Below, piece after piece: positions 1-10,117 of a DNA stretch of 64,000 nt (within the stretch, counting starts at the first letter, position 1; each line of letters opens with the position of its first letter). The stretch is from Bombyx mori. Taxonomy: Eukaryota > Arthropoda > Insecta > Lepidoptera > Bombycidae. The position numbers were made by a program, and so were the translations under genes. The notes below the pieces were generated by a model. It ran no database searches, was not told the DNA's origin, and was given only the letters and a program-made list of their open reading frames with translations. The stretch lies in NCBI RefSeq assembly GCF_030269925.1, contig NC_085130.1, positions 1,934,501-1,998,500 on the forward strand, in the 5' to 3' direction.

Positions 1-530
1 TTTAAGTAAATTAATTCAAGACACGATTGTAACAATTAAATATTATTTACTCTCATGTTATTCAAAAATCTTATTACGTAGCACTTAGTAGTGATCCACG
101 TAGATATTTCGATGAAATCTAATAAATAAATAAAAATTAAATAAAAATCTTTTATTTCGAGACATCATGGTCTAATAGTGTGTTAGCCTTACAAATAACC
201 TAAGAAATAAGTCAGCATTTAAGTAAATCTATCAACTCTAATGTTAATTTAAAAAAAAAGCACAAAAGCGTCAAAATTTGTATGATCGATGTCGGAGTTT
301 AAATACGGAGAGCAAACAGCGTTACTCTCATCGCTACCCATCACATGACACGTTTGACATTTCGGGAATGAATCACGCGTCACTATGCCAAGGGGCGTGC
401 CCTGTCTAGCGGCAAGCACTTCGTGACGCCATTGGCCGATGAGAAATTTTAAGGCGTTTAAGACATTTCAAACTTTAAAGAACAGTCCACGTGGAATAAA
501 GAGAGCGATTATTTCTGTTTTGCTTCTATA
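1..530. other. intergenic, no gene seen
   Basis: AT-rich DNA without a convincing exon or recognised repeat. The stretch 300-520 is less AT-rich, but no splice-bounded reading frame was found. It runs into the oligo-T end of a reversed SINE at about 532. Confidence 0.5.
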
Positions 531-531
531 T

Positions 532-790
532 CCATTTTTTTTTAATGCTAGATGGGTTGACGAGCCCACAGCCCACCTGGTGTTAAGTGGTTACTGGAGC
601 CCATAGACATTTTACGGCGTAAATGCGCCACCCACCTTGAGATATAAGTTCTAAGGTCTCAAGTATAGTTACAACGACTGCCCCACCCTTCAAACCGAAA
701 CGCATAACTGCTTCTAGGCAGGGTGGTGGTACCCACCCGCGCGGACTCACAAGACGTCCTACCACCAGTAATTACGCAAATTACGCATTA
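532..790 (-). mobile_element. Bm1-type SINE, 3' body
   Basis: Reversed SINE body: it opens with a T-run, then GACGAGCCCACAGCCCACC, the CCACCCACCTTGAGATATAA block and the GGCAGGGTGGTGGTACC block, ending in ACCAGTAATTACGCAAATTA. The tRNA-like head is missing. Confidence 0.85.
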
Positions 791-1178
791 TACTTGCCAG
801 TGCTTCGAAGAGATACATTTAACGCAGTTCAAGACTTTATTATTTGTAAAATATACACGGCGACTATCATGCTTCATAACAAAGTAATTATCTTCAACTA
901 TACAATTTACGAGGTCATCGGACAATGCCTGCTCAGTGCAAAAGCTCGTCTTAAAAAATGTAGCACATACGGAGAAATTGCCTTCGTTTTAAACGTAAAA
1001 TATAAATAAAACAATGTGTGCGTTTTTATTTTACAGTTTTCAATTAAACCAAACGAAAGCGTTACGAGACACGGACGGAACAATAGAGGAAACTTTAATT
1101 TAAGCTGTCTTAAAATTCACACATTTCCCGCAAACTTCATTTTGCGTAATTACTTACACACGGGTGACCTACGCATGT

Positions 1179-1425
1179 TTTTTTTTATTGCTTATATAAG
1201 TGGACGAGCCCACAGCCCACCTGGTGTTGAGTGGTTACTGGAACCCATAGACACCTACAACGTAAATGCGCCACCCACCTTGAGATAAGTTCTAAGGTCT
1301 CAGTATAGTGTTACAACGGCTGCCCCACCCTTCAAACCGAAACGCATTACTGCTTCACGGCAGAAATAGGCAAGGTAGTGGTATTTACCCGTGCTTACTC
1401 ACAGAGGTCCTACCACCACCTCCAC
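1179..1425 (-). mobile_element. Bm1-type SINE, 3' body
   Basis: Reversed copy starting with TTTTTTTTATTGCTTATATA and GTGGACGAGCCCACAG, ending at TCCTACCACC. It covers the body without the tRNA-like head. Apparent reading frames here are repeat shadows. Confidence 0.85.
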
Positions 1426-1539
1426 TCGGCTCGCACCTGTTTCTGCGGTGAAGCAGTCTGGATTCCAATTTAAAGGGTCTAATTATATACCATAATAATG
1501 CTACCAGGTTTGACAAGCCTCACGGTATTGACGACGTGA

Positions 1540-1795
1540 TTTTATCTTCTCCAGTAACTTGTTCAACAAAAAACACATATTTGGATATGTAGCCATCACA
1601 GAACACATGATATTTGACAGATGCCTGAATATCACTTACGACATTTTCAAGATAAGTTCGCATATATACAAGTTCCGAATAACAACATTCGGACCGTCGG
1701 TATACCGAGCAATATCACCCGCTCGGAGGAAAACTTCCTTTCGTCGTTTAAGCCTCCCAAACGCACCACCACCCGCAATGATGAATGAAAAATCT
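1540..1795 (+). repeat. unclassified interspersed repeat R1, copy 1
   Basis: Contains GATGCCTGAATATCACTTACG, GACATTTTCAAGATAAG and the GGACCGTCGGTATACCGAGC block with ATATCACCCGCTCGG. The same blocks recur at 38165-38385 (minus) and 63290-63560 (plus). Translations of the three copies share a motif around IF-RCLN--YDIFKIS. The family is not recognised. Confidence 0.7.
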
Positions 1796-1834
1796 TAGTA
1801 CTCTTGTAATATCGATATTTTTAATGTATAGGTA

Positions 1835-2241
1835 TCTGTATATTAATACGTGAAACAGAAATTTTGTACCCCTTTTAACGAAAATTGCGCGGATGGAGGA
1901 GTATGAAATTTCCCACACTTATAGAGAATAAAGAGAAGGAGTGCACAATGATAATATTTTTTGAAAATAATGCATAAAAGATACATTAAATCAATAAAAA
2001 AACATTACACACACATGTATTTGACACACACGCATATAATTTTATACTCTTCGTTTATTGTCAAACTTTTGTTATTGCTTGAAGTTTGTGGTCTAATTGA
2101 GTATAGATTAATATTGTTTATCTTTAATATTATTTGTCTATGGTGTGATTTTAGCGAAATCTGTAACTAAAACCATAATGTTATTCAAACTTATAATTTC
2201 AATTAATTATAGTCGAATTTCGTCTACTGCGGGACCACTAG
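1835..2241 (+). mobile_element. Helitron-like element H1, full length
   Basis: It begins with TC after an A (TCTGTATATTAATACGTGAA) and ends in CTAG before a T, the Helitron end rule (A|TC...CTRR|T). It has no inverted termini and no helicase frame, so it is non-autonomous. Related copies lie at 31616-31800, 50543-50997, 52163-52581 and 61426-61854. Confidence 0.75.
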
Positions 2242-2244
2242 TTG

Positions 2245-3005
2245 AAACAAAACGACAACTATATAGGCAATGATTCATCGGTAAGTATGAGATGTTTCTG
2301 AGCGCGATTTTCGGATGCAAAACGTCACGCTGATGTTTTGAGTGGCGTTTCCCGCTGCGTTTTCCGCGCGTACATTCCTGGTCGAAAATAAAACAGAGGT
2401 TGAACAGCTCTAAATAATTAAGTGTAAGATTTACGTTGACTTATCCCGTAACTGATTGACGGCGAGGTTGGGTGGTAATTTTTAATTTCAACTCACAGGT
2501 TGACAATAGGTGGCCTTTCTAATACTGCACTTCCTTGGAACTAACAAGGGTTTTGCTTGGAAATGGAATAAGAGATTACTTTGACATGTTTCATTACACA
2601 ACATATACGGTACACCAGGTATTGAAGGATTATCGGAACTCCTAGTCATGTCAAAACGTGATAGCCGCACTTTGAGGTATGTGTTGAAATATCGACCATG
2701 TATCACACTATTATAATCTGAACTGATGACCATTTCGGGGTAGGAATAGACAGGGTTTTTATAATACGGCCCACTATTAGCCCGATGCGATTATCTAACT
2801 ATAAGAAAAAACACTCAAACTTGGGAAGATCTTACAGCGAGCGGGTGTTATTTCTCCGTGGATTGAGGACAATCCGAGAATGTATTTAGTTTTTTTTAAC
2901 CTGCATTATCGTTGGTAGCCTGTGGGAGTTATTCCTACAACCACGCGCGGGTGGAGGTTTTGTTCAAAATCGGTAAATCTAACTTTTCTGATCACAATGG
3001 CCGAA
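2245..3005. other. intergenic, no gene seen
   Basis: No recognised repeat and no splice-supported exon. A minus-strand frame at 2488-2733 (81 codons) has no family motif and no splice context, so it is not called. Confidence 0.45.
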
Positions 3006-3007
3006 CA

Positions 3008-3250
3008 TATTTCCCACAAGCACCGGTCACTGTCCACTTTGACTAGTTCGCCGAGCGAAATAGCGCATAGACACAGCTCACTGAGTTTCTCGTCGACATT
3101 TCTCAGTGGGTCGTGATTCCTATCCGGTGATGATTCTGCGAAGCACAGCTCTTGTTAGGGCTAGTGTTAGTAAATTCTCTCAGGTTGAGCCCGTAGCTCA
3201 CCTACCTACCAGAACGTAGCTGGAACAACCTCTTAGGCTCCCAGCGAATG
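3008..3250 (+). mobile_element. BMC1-like non-LTR 3' end, diverged
   Basis: Diverged copy with CACTGAGTTTCTCGTCG, CAGTGGGTCG, ATTCTGCGAAGCACAGCTC, GCTAGTGTTAG and GAGCCCGTAGCTCACCTAC. The same module recurs many times in the window and ends in TAGGTAGGAAAA. The BMC1 name is from memory and unverified. Confidence 0.7.
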
Positions 3251-3254
3251 AGTA

Positions 3255-4140
3255 GGGAGAAAACGTGTAAAAACTAAAAAAAGCCTTTTTTAATCTGACG
3301 TTGATCAGGTCAAAGTAATAGAATTCGTGTATGCAGCAATGGTTCTTGATGTTTGTGCAAAGTATAAAATTTATCAGATTATTTGTAGGTGAAAATTTTG
3401 AAGCTTTTCAAGCTAATGAAATCGTGTTATAACACAAAGTCAAAATTACACTAAATGCTCAACAATGCCACTTCCGCGCTATACAAACTTTAGGCGTTCG
3501 TGTAAAGACAAACAGAAATACAGCGGTCTAATTAATGAATTGATTAATTAATCAAAGTCAGATGTAAACCAATGTATTGGCTCCGACGCATTTGTACCGG
3601 TCCGGCAAGTTTATCTCTATGTCGAGGGTTTGGACAGGATGGACGATCTGTCGAGATTCTCGCAATTTGCGGAGACAATTTCAGAGTATCTACAGTCTTT
3701 AAAAACCCCATCGAGACCGAAAAATATACCCAATCTTAAAATCAAACGTAATAGTTTAGATTTACTTAAAGCATTCGTGTAAATAGATTAATTTCGTTTG
3801 ATCAACACGGCTGGATATATGAGCTAACGTTGTACATATTAGGAAACTACTTGATGCCAAGTGACTCCGTGCATCTTAAGTCTCAAAGTCGAAGTTTCGA
3901 GAACATTTAATTAATGGCTTCTCAGCCGTTTAAACTGCGCTTTGGGGCAGAAGAACGAATGTCAACAGACAATACGCTTTCGACAATGATTACCTAACAA
4001 AATATAGCTATTCGGTATCTTTAAATTATTTAATACCAAAGGCAAAAAACTCACCAGTCGCTCATTAAAATACTATAGTGATTGTAGAGCGTACTGTGAG
4101 TCCGCAAGCGTATGTTCCACAATCGTGCCTATTTCTGTGT
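3255..4140. other. intergenic, no gene supported
   Basis: Mostly AT-rich. A 47-codon plus-strand frame from the ATG at 3640 to the stop ending near 3782 lies in slightly richer sequence, but no family or splice context supports it. Confidence 0.4.
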
Positions 4141-4146
4141 GCCGAG

Positions 4147-4250
4147 TGCGAGTATTTTAACGTTCTCGATAGCGTAAAAGTTAACTTAGATTTGTATGGA
4201 ACGTTTGACGCTAGAAGCGCTATTCCAACTGCATACAAATTTGAGTTCGC
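4147..4250 (+). repeat. foldback MITE, one arm retained
   Basis: The arm TGCGAGT...AACGTTCTCGATAGCGTAAAAGTTAA at 4147-4184 matches the left arm of the intact foldback at 38654-38801, and the interior (GCATACAAATTTGAGTT) also matches. The right arm has been lost. Confidence 0.7.
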
Positions 4251-4259
4251 CGAGTGGTC

Positions 4260-6520
4260 GCAATTCCACTTAAAACTCTGACTGCTCAAAATTTACATTC
4301 AGATTATGTTTTAAAATTTTATTTCTTGAATAGAGGTCGAAAAATATTGTGTCAACTTTTTTTTAAACTAGGTAATGAAGACAAAGATCTATTGATAAAC
4401 AGACAAACAAAACTTTCTGAATTGTTCTGTCTTTGCCTATTTAAATAGACATCTTTGCTTAATCAGATTTTTGTACTTGTCATCGGATTATTCAATGTGC
4501 CAAAAATACATTAAATTCTTATTAAATTTATTAACATACAAAATCATGGTAAATGGCTTCACTGTTCAAAGCAAGCAAACAAAACACACTGTAACACATA
4601 TTAAATCGTAAATTTGAATTGAACTACATACTATGAAATATGAATGTATTTTGGCAACATTTTACTGATATAATAAATCATTATTATTACTTAGTATTTG
4701 TAGACTGCACATTTCGAAGAGTTTGCAGTCTTTATTTATTTAGATAATTAGCTCACCATTATTGAGCTGATTGCATATTATTGTATCTTTTCAAGTAATG
4801 AATAACAATAACTGTTGTATATGAATTTCATTTTTTTTATATTTAAGTAATTTTTTTTGGAACAATTTAATTTTATTACATACTGAAGATAATCATTATA
4901 ATTGCTCTATAATAGATTTTAATTTCACCTTTACTATTGCTTAAATTTTCAATTTTTTATTTGCTCACTATTCGAGACAATTTCACAATGCTGATGTGTC
5001 GGTGGTTTCTGTATAGCTCATAGTTATGGGACCAGGAGATAACCTAGAGAAAAACCAACTGGTATGTCTATGGAGTTGATAGTGGAGTTGATAGAAAAAA
5101 GGAGATGATACTTTTTTTAATAATGCTAAGTTTCCTTGATAGTCATTTGAATGGTGTCGAATTGTGATAAAATATATTGTTGACAGCAATCTAATTAACA
5201 CTATTAAGTAAACATAATTTTACAAGCACTTAGGTTACCTCGACAAAGCTGTAATTAAAAACCTCAACTTTCAGTTCTTTTATACATTAGCAATTTGATT
5301 TCATTCTTGCTATTATTATTAATAATTATTTTTCATATAATAAATTGCCATTTCTTAATTAATATTAGCAGCTGGAATATCATTTTTTTTTAATTATTTT
5401 TTAATACCCTTTTTGCCTTCTTTAAATGATAGATTCCCATAAACACAATACTGTTCAGTATTATTTGTAAAATAGGTACTTATAACCTATTAAAACAGGA
5501 TTGCAGGAAAACAAATGGCATTGCTAATTATAATTAGCTCTAATAATACACAATGCCGGAAGGTTTTTTTTTCTTCTGAGATAAAACCTCCATTAAGTTC
5601 CCTAGTAATTATTAAGATTGTGTATTATTATGTAAATGCATAATATTAATAATTGCTAAGTTCTAACAGTTGTTTCCTTGTTTGAAGAAACAAATTTTAT
5701 TGAAATTGCCTCTTTGATACAGTTATTTTAAAATGATACAATTTGAAAACTTAAAAATGAACATTATTGTAATAAAACGTTATTTGTTGATACAAAAAAG
5801 TTTTTCTTGGTAACTTTTTTGTCTTATACTATTATGAAAAGCAATTCTATTTCAGTTATGGACAAGAAGAGTCAATGTGAATCAGCGATTTATTAAACAA
5901 TGTTCCAAAAGTATTGCTTTACTAAGTTAGGACAAAAATTTGCGGAATACTACATTATATTTTTTACTTTTTCGATCTTGAGCCACGCCACCAAGAATAA
6001 CAAAAATTCTAGGCGCGTTTAAATTTAAATTTAGAACCGCTTTTTAATTTTCCCCTCGACTTGACAACGGGTATTGTTACCGGCCTCGGCACGTAATGCC
6101 TACATACAAATTTCACGCGTTGAACTAAACATAATGACCGAACGATGTCAATCACATTAATTGACAGCGTCTGGTCTCTGTGGCTATTTCAGAATTCTCT
6201 AGATGTCGCAATGTTAAAATATTTACGAAGGAGTCCAATGTTAAAAATAAAAATAAAACATTAAAAATTTCATGTGTCAACAAAACGTAACCTCAAAATC
6301 GGGATCAACAACTGAACGTGAATGTGACAAGAGGATAAACTTAACGCAAATAATAACAACAAACTTTTTTTAGCGTACGGGAACCGATAGCGGGAACAGA
6401 TACAACGTCGCATAAGGACAGTAGCACGTACAAAGTACAGGAAATGTCTAAAACACGGCCATTTTCGTCAAGACTACGTAGATGTGATCTTCGACAATAA
6501 AATTATGTTGGAAATAATTA
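4260..6520. other. AT-rich intergenic or intronic DNA
   Basis: About 2.2 kb of AT-rich sequence without a recognisable coding exon or named repeat. It may be intron of the minus-strand gene whose first coding exon is at 6592-6527, because that gene must continue leftwards, but no next exon could be identified. Confidence 0.4.
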
Positions 6521-6526
6521 ACTTAC

Positions 6527-6592
6527 CCTTTCAACATCCAGGTCGCTACCTGCACGTAGTCTTTTTTCACCACTACCGTTGTAAGCCATCAT
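6527..6592 (-). CDS. candidate first coding exon, unknown protein
   Basis: On the minus strand two adjacent ATGs (6592 and 6589) open a frame of 22 codons, MMAYNGSGEKRLRAGS followed by DLDVER, that ends exactly at a strong splice donor (AGG|GTAAGT, exon end 6527) in phase 0. Hydrophilic content, a donor of canonical quality and ordinary codons make a first coding exon plausible. Downstream exons would lie left of 6520 and could not be located; they may be beyond the window. I do not recognise the protein. The alternative is a chance ATG next to a donor-like sequence. Confidence 0.45.
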
Positions 6593-6599
6593 GCACAAC

Positions 6600-7160
6600 A
6601 AAACAAAACACTAATCACACCGAAACCCGTTTTGGTAGAATTGTAAACGACAAACCCTCCTCCTTGGGTGGCCGCGTCCAGACTGATTGAATGAATGGAA
6701 ATTAAATCGCTCGGGAAGTCGGGAACGAACAAGCGAGTAAGATGCTCAGCATATTCTTGCCAACTACAAAATCACTTATTCCGAATTCACATTCACTGAA
6801 TAAACCAGTGAGTTTCATTGATTTACTAAATTATAAATTAGATTGCTTTAGATGCTAAAATAGATAAAGAAAAAGTGAAGAGAAAAAATAAAAATAAAGA
6901 AAAAATGTTCGCTATCACACGATTATATAAAATTATTTACAATGTAGCAAATCATAATATATAACGTGTATAATACACGTAGTTTATCCCAAATGCTCAC
7001 GGCATTTAAGGCGTGACGTAAACTCCCCTGATATTTATTTTTTAGTTTAGCAACTAAGAACAACCCGCCTTTAATAATTATGAAAATAAAAACTGAAAAT
7101 ATGTTTATTTCTGGTCTGGGGAACGTCTCAGATATTCATTTAGGTTTGTCCATGGGCATC
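6600..7160. promoter_or_regulatory. possible upstream region, nothing specific
   Basis: The sequence upstream of the minus-strand exon ending at 6592 would hold its 5' UTR and promoter if that exon is real. No TATA, initiator or binding-site cluster was recognised. Confidence 0.2.
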
Positions 7161-7164
7161 GTGT

Positions 7165-7450
7165 TTTGAGGCGGGAACATGATCAACAGTCAAGCTATAT
7201 CAATTATTTTAATTGCTCCATTTGGTGTTTCTTTTGGTTTGAATGTGTAATAAAGATAACTTATTAACCATTTAATGAATTGATATTGCTGATTTCCATG
7301 AGTAACGATGGTTTGGCGGACCGTTTGCTTATCTGTCTACAATGACAAAGAAAAACATGTAATAGTGTGAAAAAAAGCAAAATCACTGGACGTGGCTTCT
7401 CCAGATTTCTCAAAAAGTCCATTGAACTCTCAGTAATTTCCTAGCTTTTT
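7165..7450 (+). repeat. diverged copy of MITE family M1
   Basis: In order it shares GCGGGAAC, TGTTTCTT-TGGTTTGAATGTGTAATAA, a CACTGGACGTGGCTTCTC block, CAAAAAGTCCATTGAA and CTCAGTAA with the better copies at 17015-17430 (plus) and 23785-24204 (minus). It is clearly related but much decayed. Confidence 0.6.
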
Positions 7451-7454
7451 ACTA

Positions 7455-8034
7455 TTTGATTATTTCATTTTATAACATCCAATACCTTCTTATCTAAACT
7501 CATTTAACTAAAATTAATTTGTTTATTCTTGTTCATTTTACTTGTCACACAACACACATGGTTTTGAACGCTGTTACAGAAAACTATGAGCTACAACCCC
7601 TTTGCCTATTTAGTGGACGAATTAAATAAAAATAGAACAATGAACAATAAACTTTTAAGGATTGAAAAGACAATGAAAATTGAAATGAAACCTATCAACT
7701 CAAGAGATCTAGAGTACTACCGTAGCTAGCTTTGCATATTTATTAATAACTCGTTTTGGTTTTATTGTTTATATTATTATTAGTTTAAAAAATAGATTGC
7801 TGTCAACTAAAATTTCTAGCCCTAAAAGTTCCGAGAGTGAATACCGGAGATCCTTGGTCCTGGTCATTTGGTGACTTGCAAGTTATAGGTTTCTAACTCC
7901 AGGACTAGAACTTGGTTTATGTGATTGTTTATCTTCATGACGTTTGGCTGGCTGCAGGTTCTGCGCTTAGTAATAGTTTGACAGTTTAAAACTCAAATCT
8001 AAATTTTAATGGTACCTACTAAGAATAAAAGTAA
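7455..8034. other. intergenic, no gene seen
   Basis: AT-rich sequence with no splice-bounded frame and no repeat that I could match elsewhere in the window. Confidence 0.45.
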
Positions 8035-9612
8035 TACCATGACATGGGGTAAATTGGGATCCTGGGGTAAATTGGGACAAACCTGCGGAAGATTCTCAAA
8101 GTACCTGTAGCACGGAATCTACCTAATTTTGTTTATGTTAATATTTATCAATGTATAGAAGAAAAACCAAGTTAACTATGGAAGTACTAAATATGAGTTA
8201 AGTTGGTCCCAAAAATTCGTCAAATTAAATTGAAAATAGTGGTTGAAAAGTGCGTTTTAAAACAGCTTAAAGAACTTTTAAAAAAAGTAATATTATCGTT
8301 GTTTTTTCTATAAGATCACAGTTTATATAAGTTTTTAATACACCTGGAAATACCACAACAAACGGTAAGTTGCAATATTCTTATTTTAAATACAATATTT
8401 CGACAAAATAAAAAATGTATATTTTTTCCTTTCTTTTTGGGGAAAATTGGGACGTATGTAGGGTAATTGGGAACGAGACTGGAAAAATTAGGGACGAGAA
8501 AACACAAAATTGGAACGGCAAAAGACAAAATAGGGATGGCTTGTTAGGGTTGTCACTGATATCTTATAATAGATTTTTTAGCCTATACTATCACTTAATT
8601 GCGTGATGTAAAGAAGGTTAATGTGTTTATCAGTTAGTTTATGTAAGTATTATAGGTAAAAGAAAAGTATATATATAATTACTTTTTTTCGCGACATTTA
8701 CCTTGTAATATCTGCCCGGTCGTATGTTCTTTATAGCAATAAAAAAAATTAAAAGTTAAAAGAACTCAAACGAATCAAAACTTTTATTTCAGAATCTATT
8801 CACGCGTCGAATCATGATTTTGTTAACATTCAAAACGCACACACAAATAAAAACAGGCCTCAGATTTTAAATGTAACATTAATTAAAAATCCGAGATATC
8901 CAATTATGAGTGAGTGAATTAATTGAGTTTAGTTATTTAGCTTAGAAAGAATTTCTTTTATTTTTGTTATTATTGGCAGTAATCAGATAAAGCTGTTTTT
9001 TTATCTTATTCACCTGATATCTTACTCTAGATCAAAGATTATTTTGAAAATGTTGATTAAATAAAATTGTATTATTGCATTTCCAGTCCTTTTTTTTTCT
9101 ATTTTTTATTCTATTTTATCATTTTGTTTCAGAGTTGTGATTTTTAAGGAAATTAAATAATAATTTTCTAAAATATAACATGCACATACTTTTTTTGATC
9201 ATTGTATTGTTGATTATCATTCACGTCACATCGCTTCGGAATAGAAACCAGCTTAATTTACACTATGTTGTGTATTGTGCTTAAATTATGGATTGTATTC
9301 ATCATTTCATATAAATAATTATATGGCACCTACCTATATATCGCAGTACTGCGAGTTGACAACCCTTACAAATATCCCAATTTAACCCTTAACCGTGTCA
9401 ATTTACCCCGGACGCTGGGTAAATTGGGACGGCCATTATTTTACCGATTATTTCTTTAAAATGAATAATTAAAATTATGTAACGGTTTTTATCCCCTAGG
9501 TACGTTCAAGACTCAACTTATTTCTTTGGTTGAGCAGTGACTATTTAATTGGAACTATTTTAAAATTCAATCTGAAGGTCGATTTTGTCCCTATTTACCC
9601 CATTGTACGGTA
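8035..9612. mobile_element. TA-flanked TIR element with TTGGGAC repeats
   Basis: Left end CCATGACATGGGGTAAATTG and the reverse complement of the right end, CCGTACAATGGGGTAAATAG, form imperfect terminal inverted repeats. A TA dinucleotide lies outside both ends (8035-8036 and 9611-9612), as for Tc1/mariner/pogo-type insertions. Degenerate copies of GGTAAATTGGGAC recur just inside the left end (8065-8080), in a cluster at 8440-8545, and in both orientations at 9375-9440. No transposase frame survives. The superfamily assignment is inference from the TA sites. Confidence 0.6.
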
Positions 9613-9855
9613 GTCTTAGGAGATTTTAACAGTGGATGCACACATAGCTAATAAAAATGTCATTCATTACAAATACACTGCATAACCATTTATTTAAAAT
9701 AACAAAATATATACATTTATTTACATTAAAACTTATTTTTATTAACAAAACATGTTTATCACATCTATTCCCAGAGCAAATGTACTGAAATATGTTCCTT
9801 AATATTTTGCTAAAAGGTTCAAAACTTTTCAATCTTGATTACAACGTTAACACTT

Positions 9856-9936
9856 TTACTGGTGGTAGGACCGCTTGTGAACCTGTATGGGTAGGTACCA
9901 CCACCCCGCCTATTTCTGCAGTGAAGCAGTAATGTA
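9856..9936 (+). mobile_element. Bm1-type SINE fragment
   Basis: CTGGTGGTAGGACCGCTTGT through GTGAAGCAGTAATG. Only the middle of the SINE is present; the copy is cut at its 3' side. Confidence 0.75.
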
Positions 9937-10085
9937 TTCAAAAAATAAATAAATAAACACTGATTGGTAATCTATTTTAAATTAGTCTAATTTAGATTGA
10001 TGCCTTTCTGTTTAAGATTTAAAAACAAAAAAAGCTATTACTGTTTGTGATTTGAGTTTTGTAAAGGGTACTTACTGGCTATACA

Positions 10086-10089
<4 letters not shown>

Positions 10090-10117
<28 letters not shown>

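Noticed and set aside
2488..2733. 81-codon minus-strand frame
   Set aside because: It looks somewhat protein-like but has no motif, no neighbouring exons and no repeat partner; not enough to call.
4065..4289. Frames on both strands of 67-74 codons
   Set aside because: They lie in a decayed foldback MITE shared with 38.7 kb.
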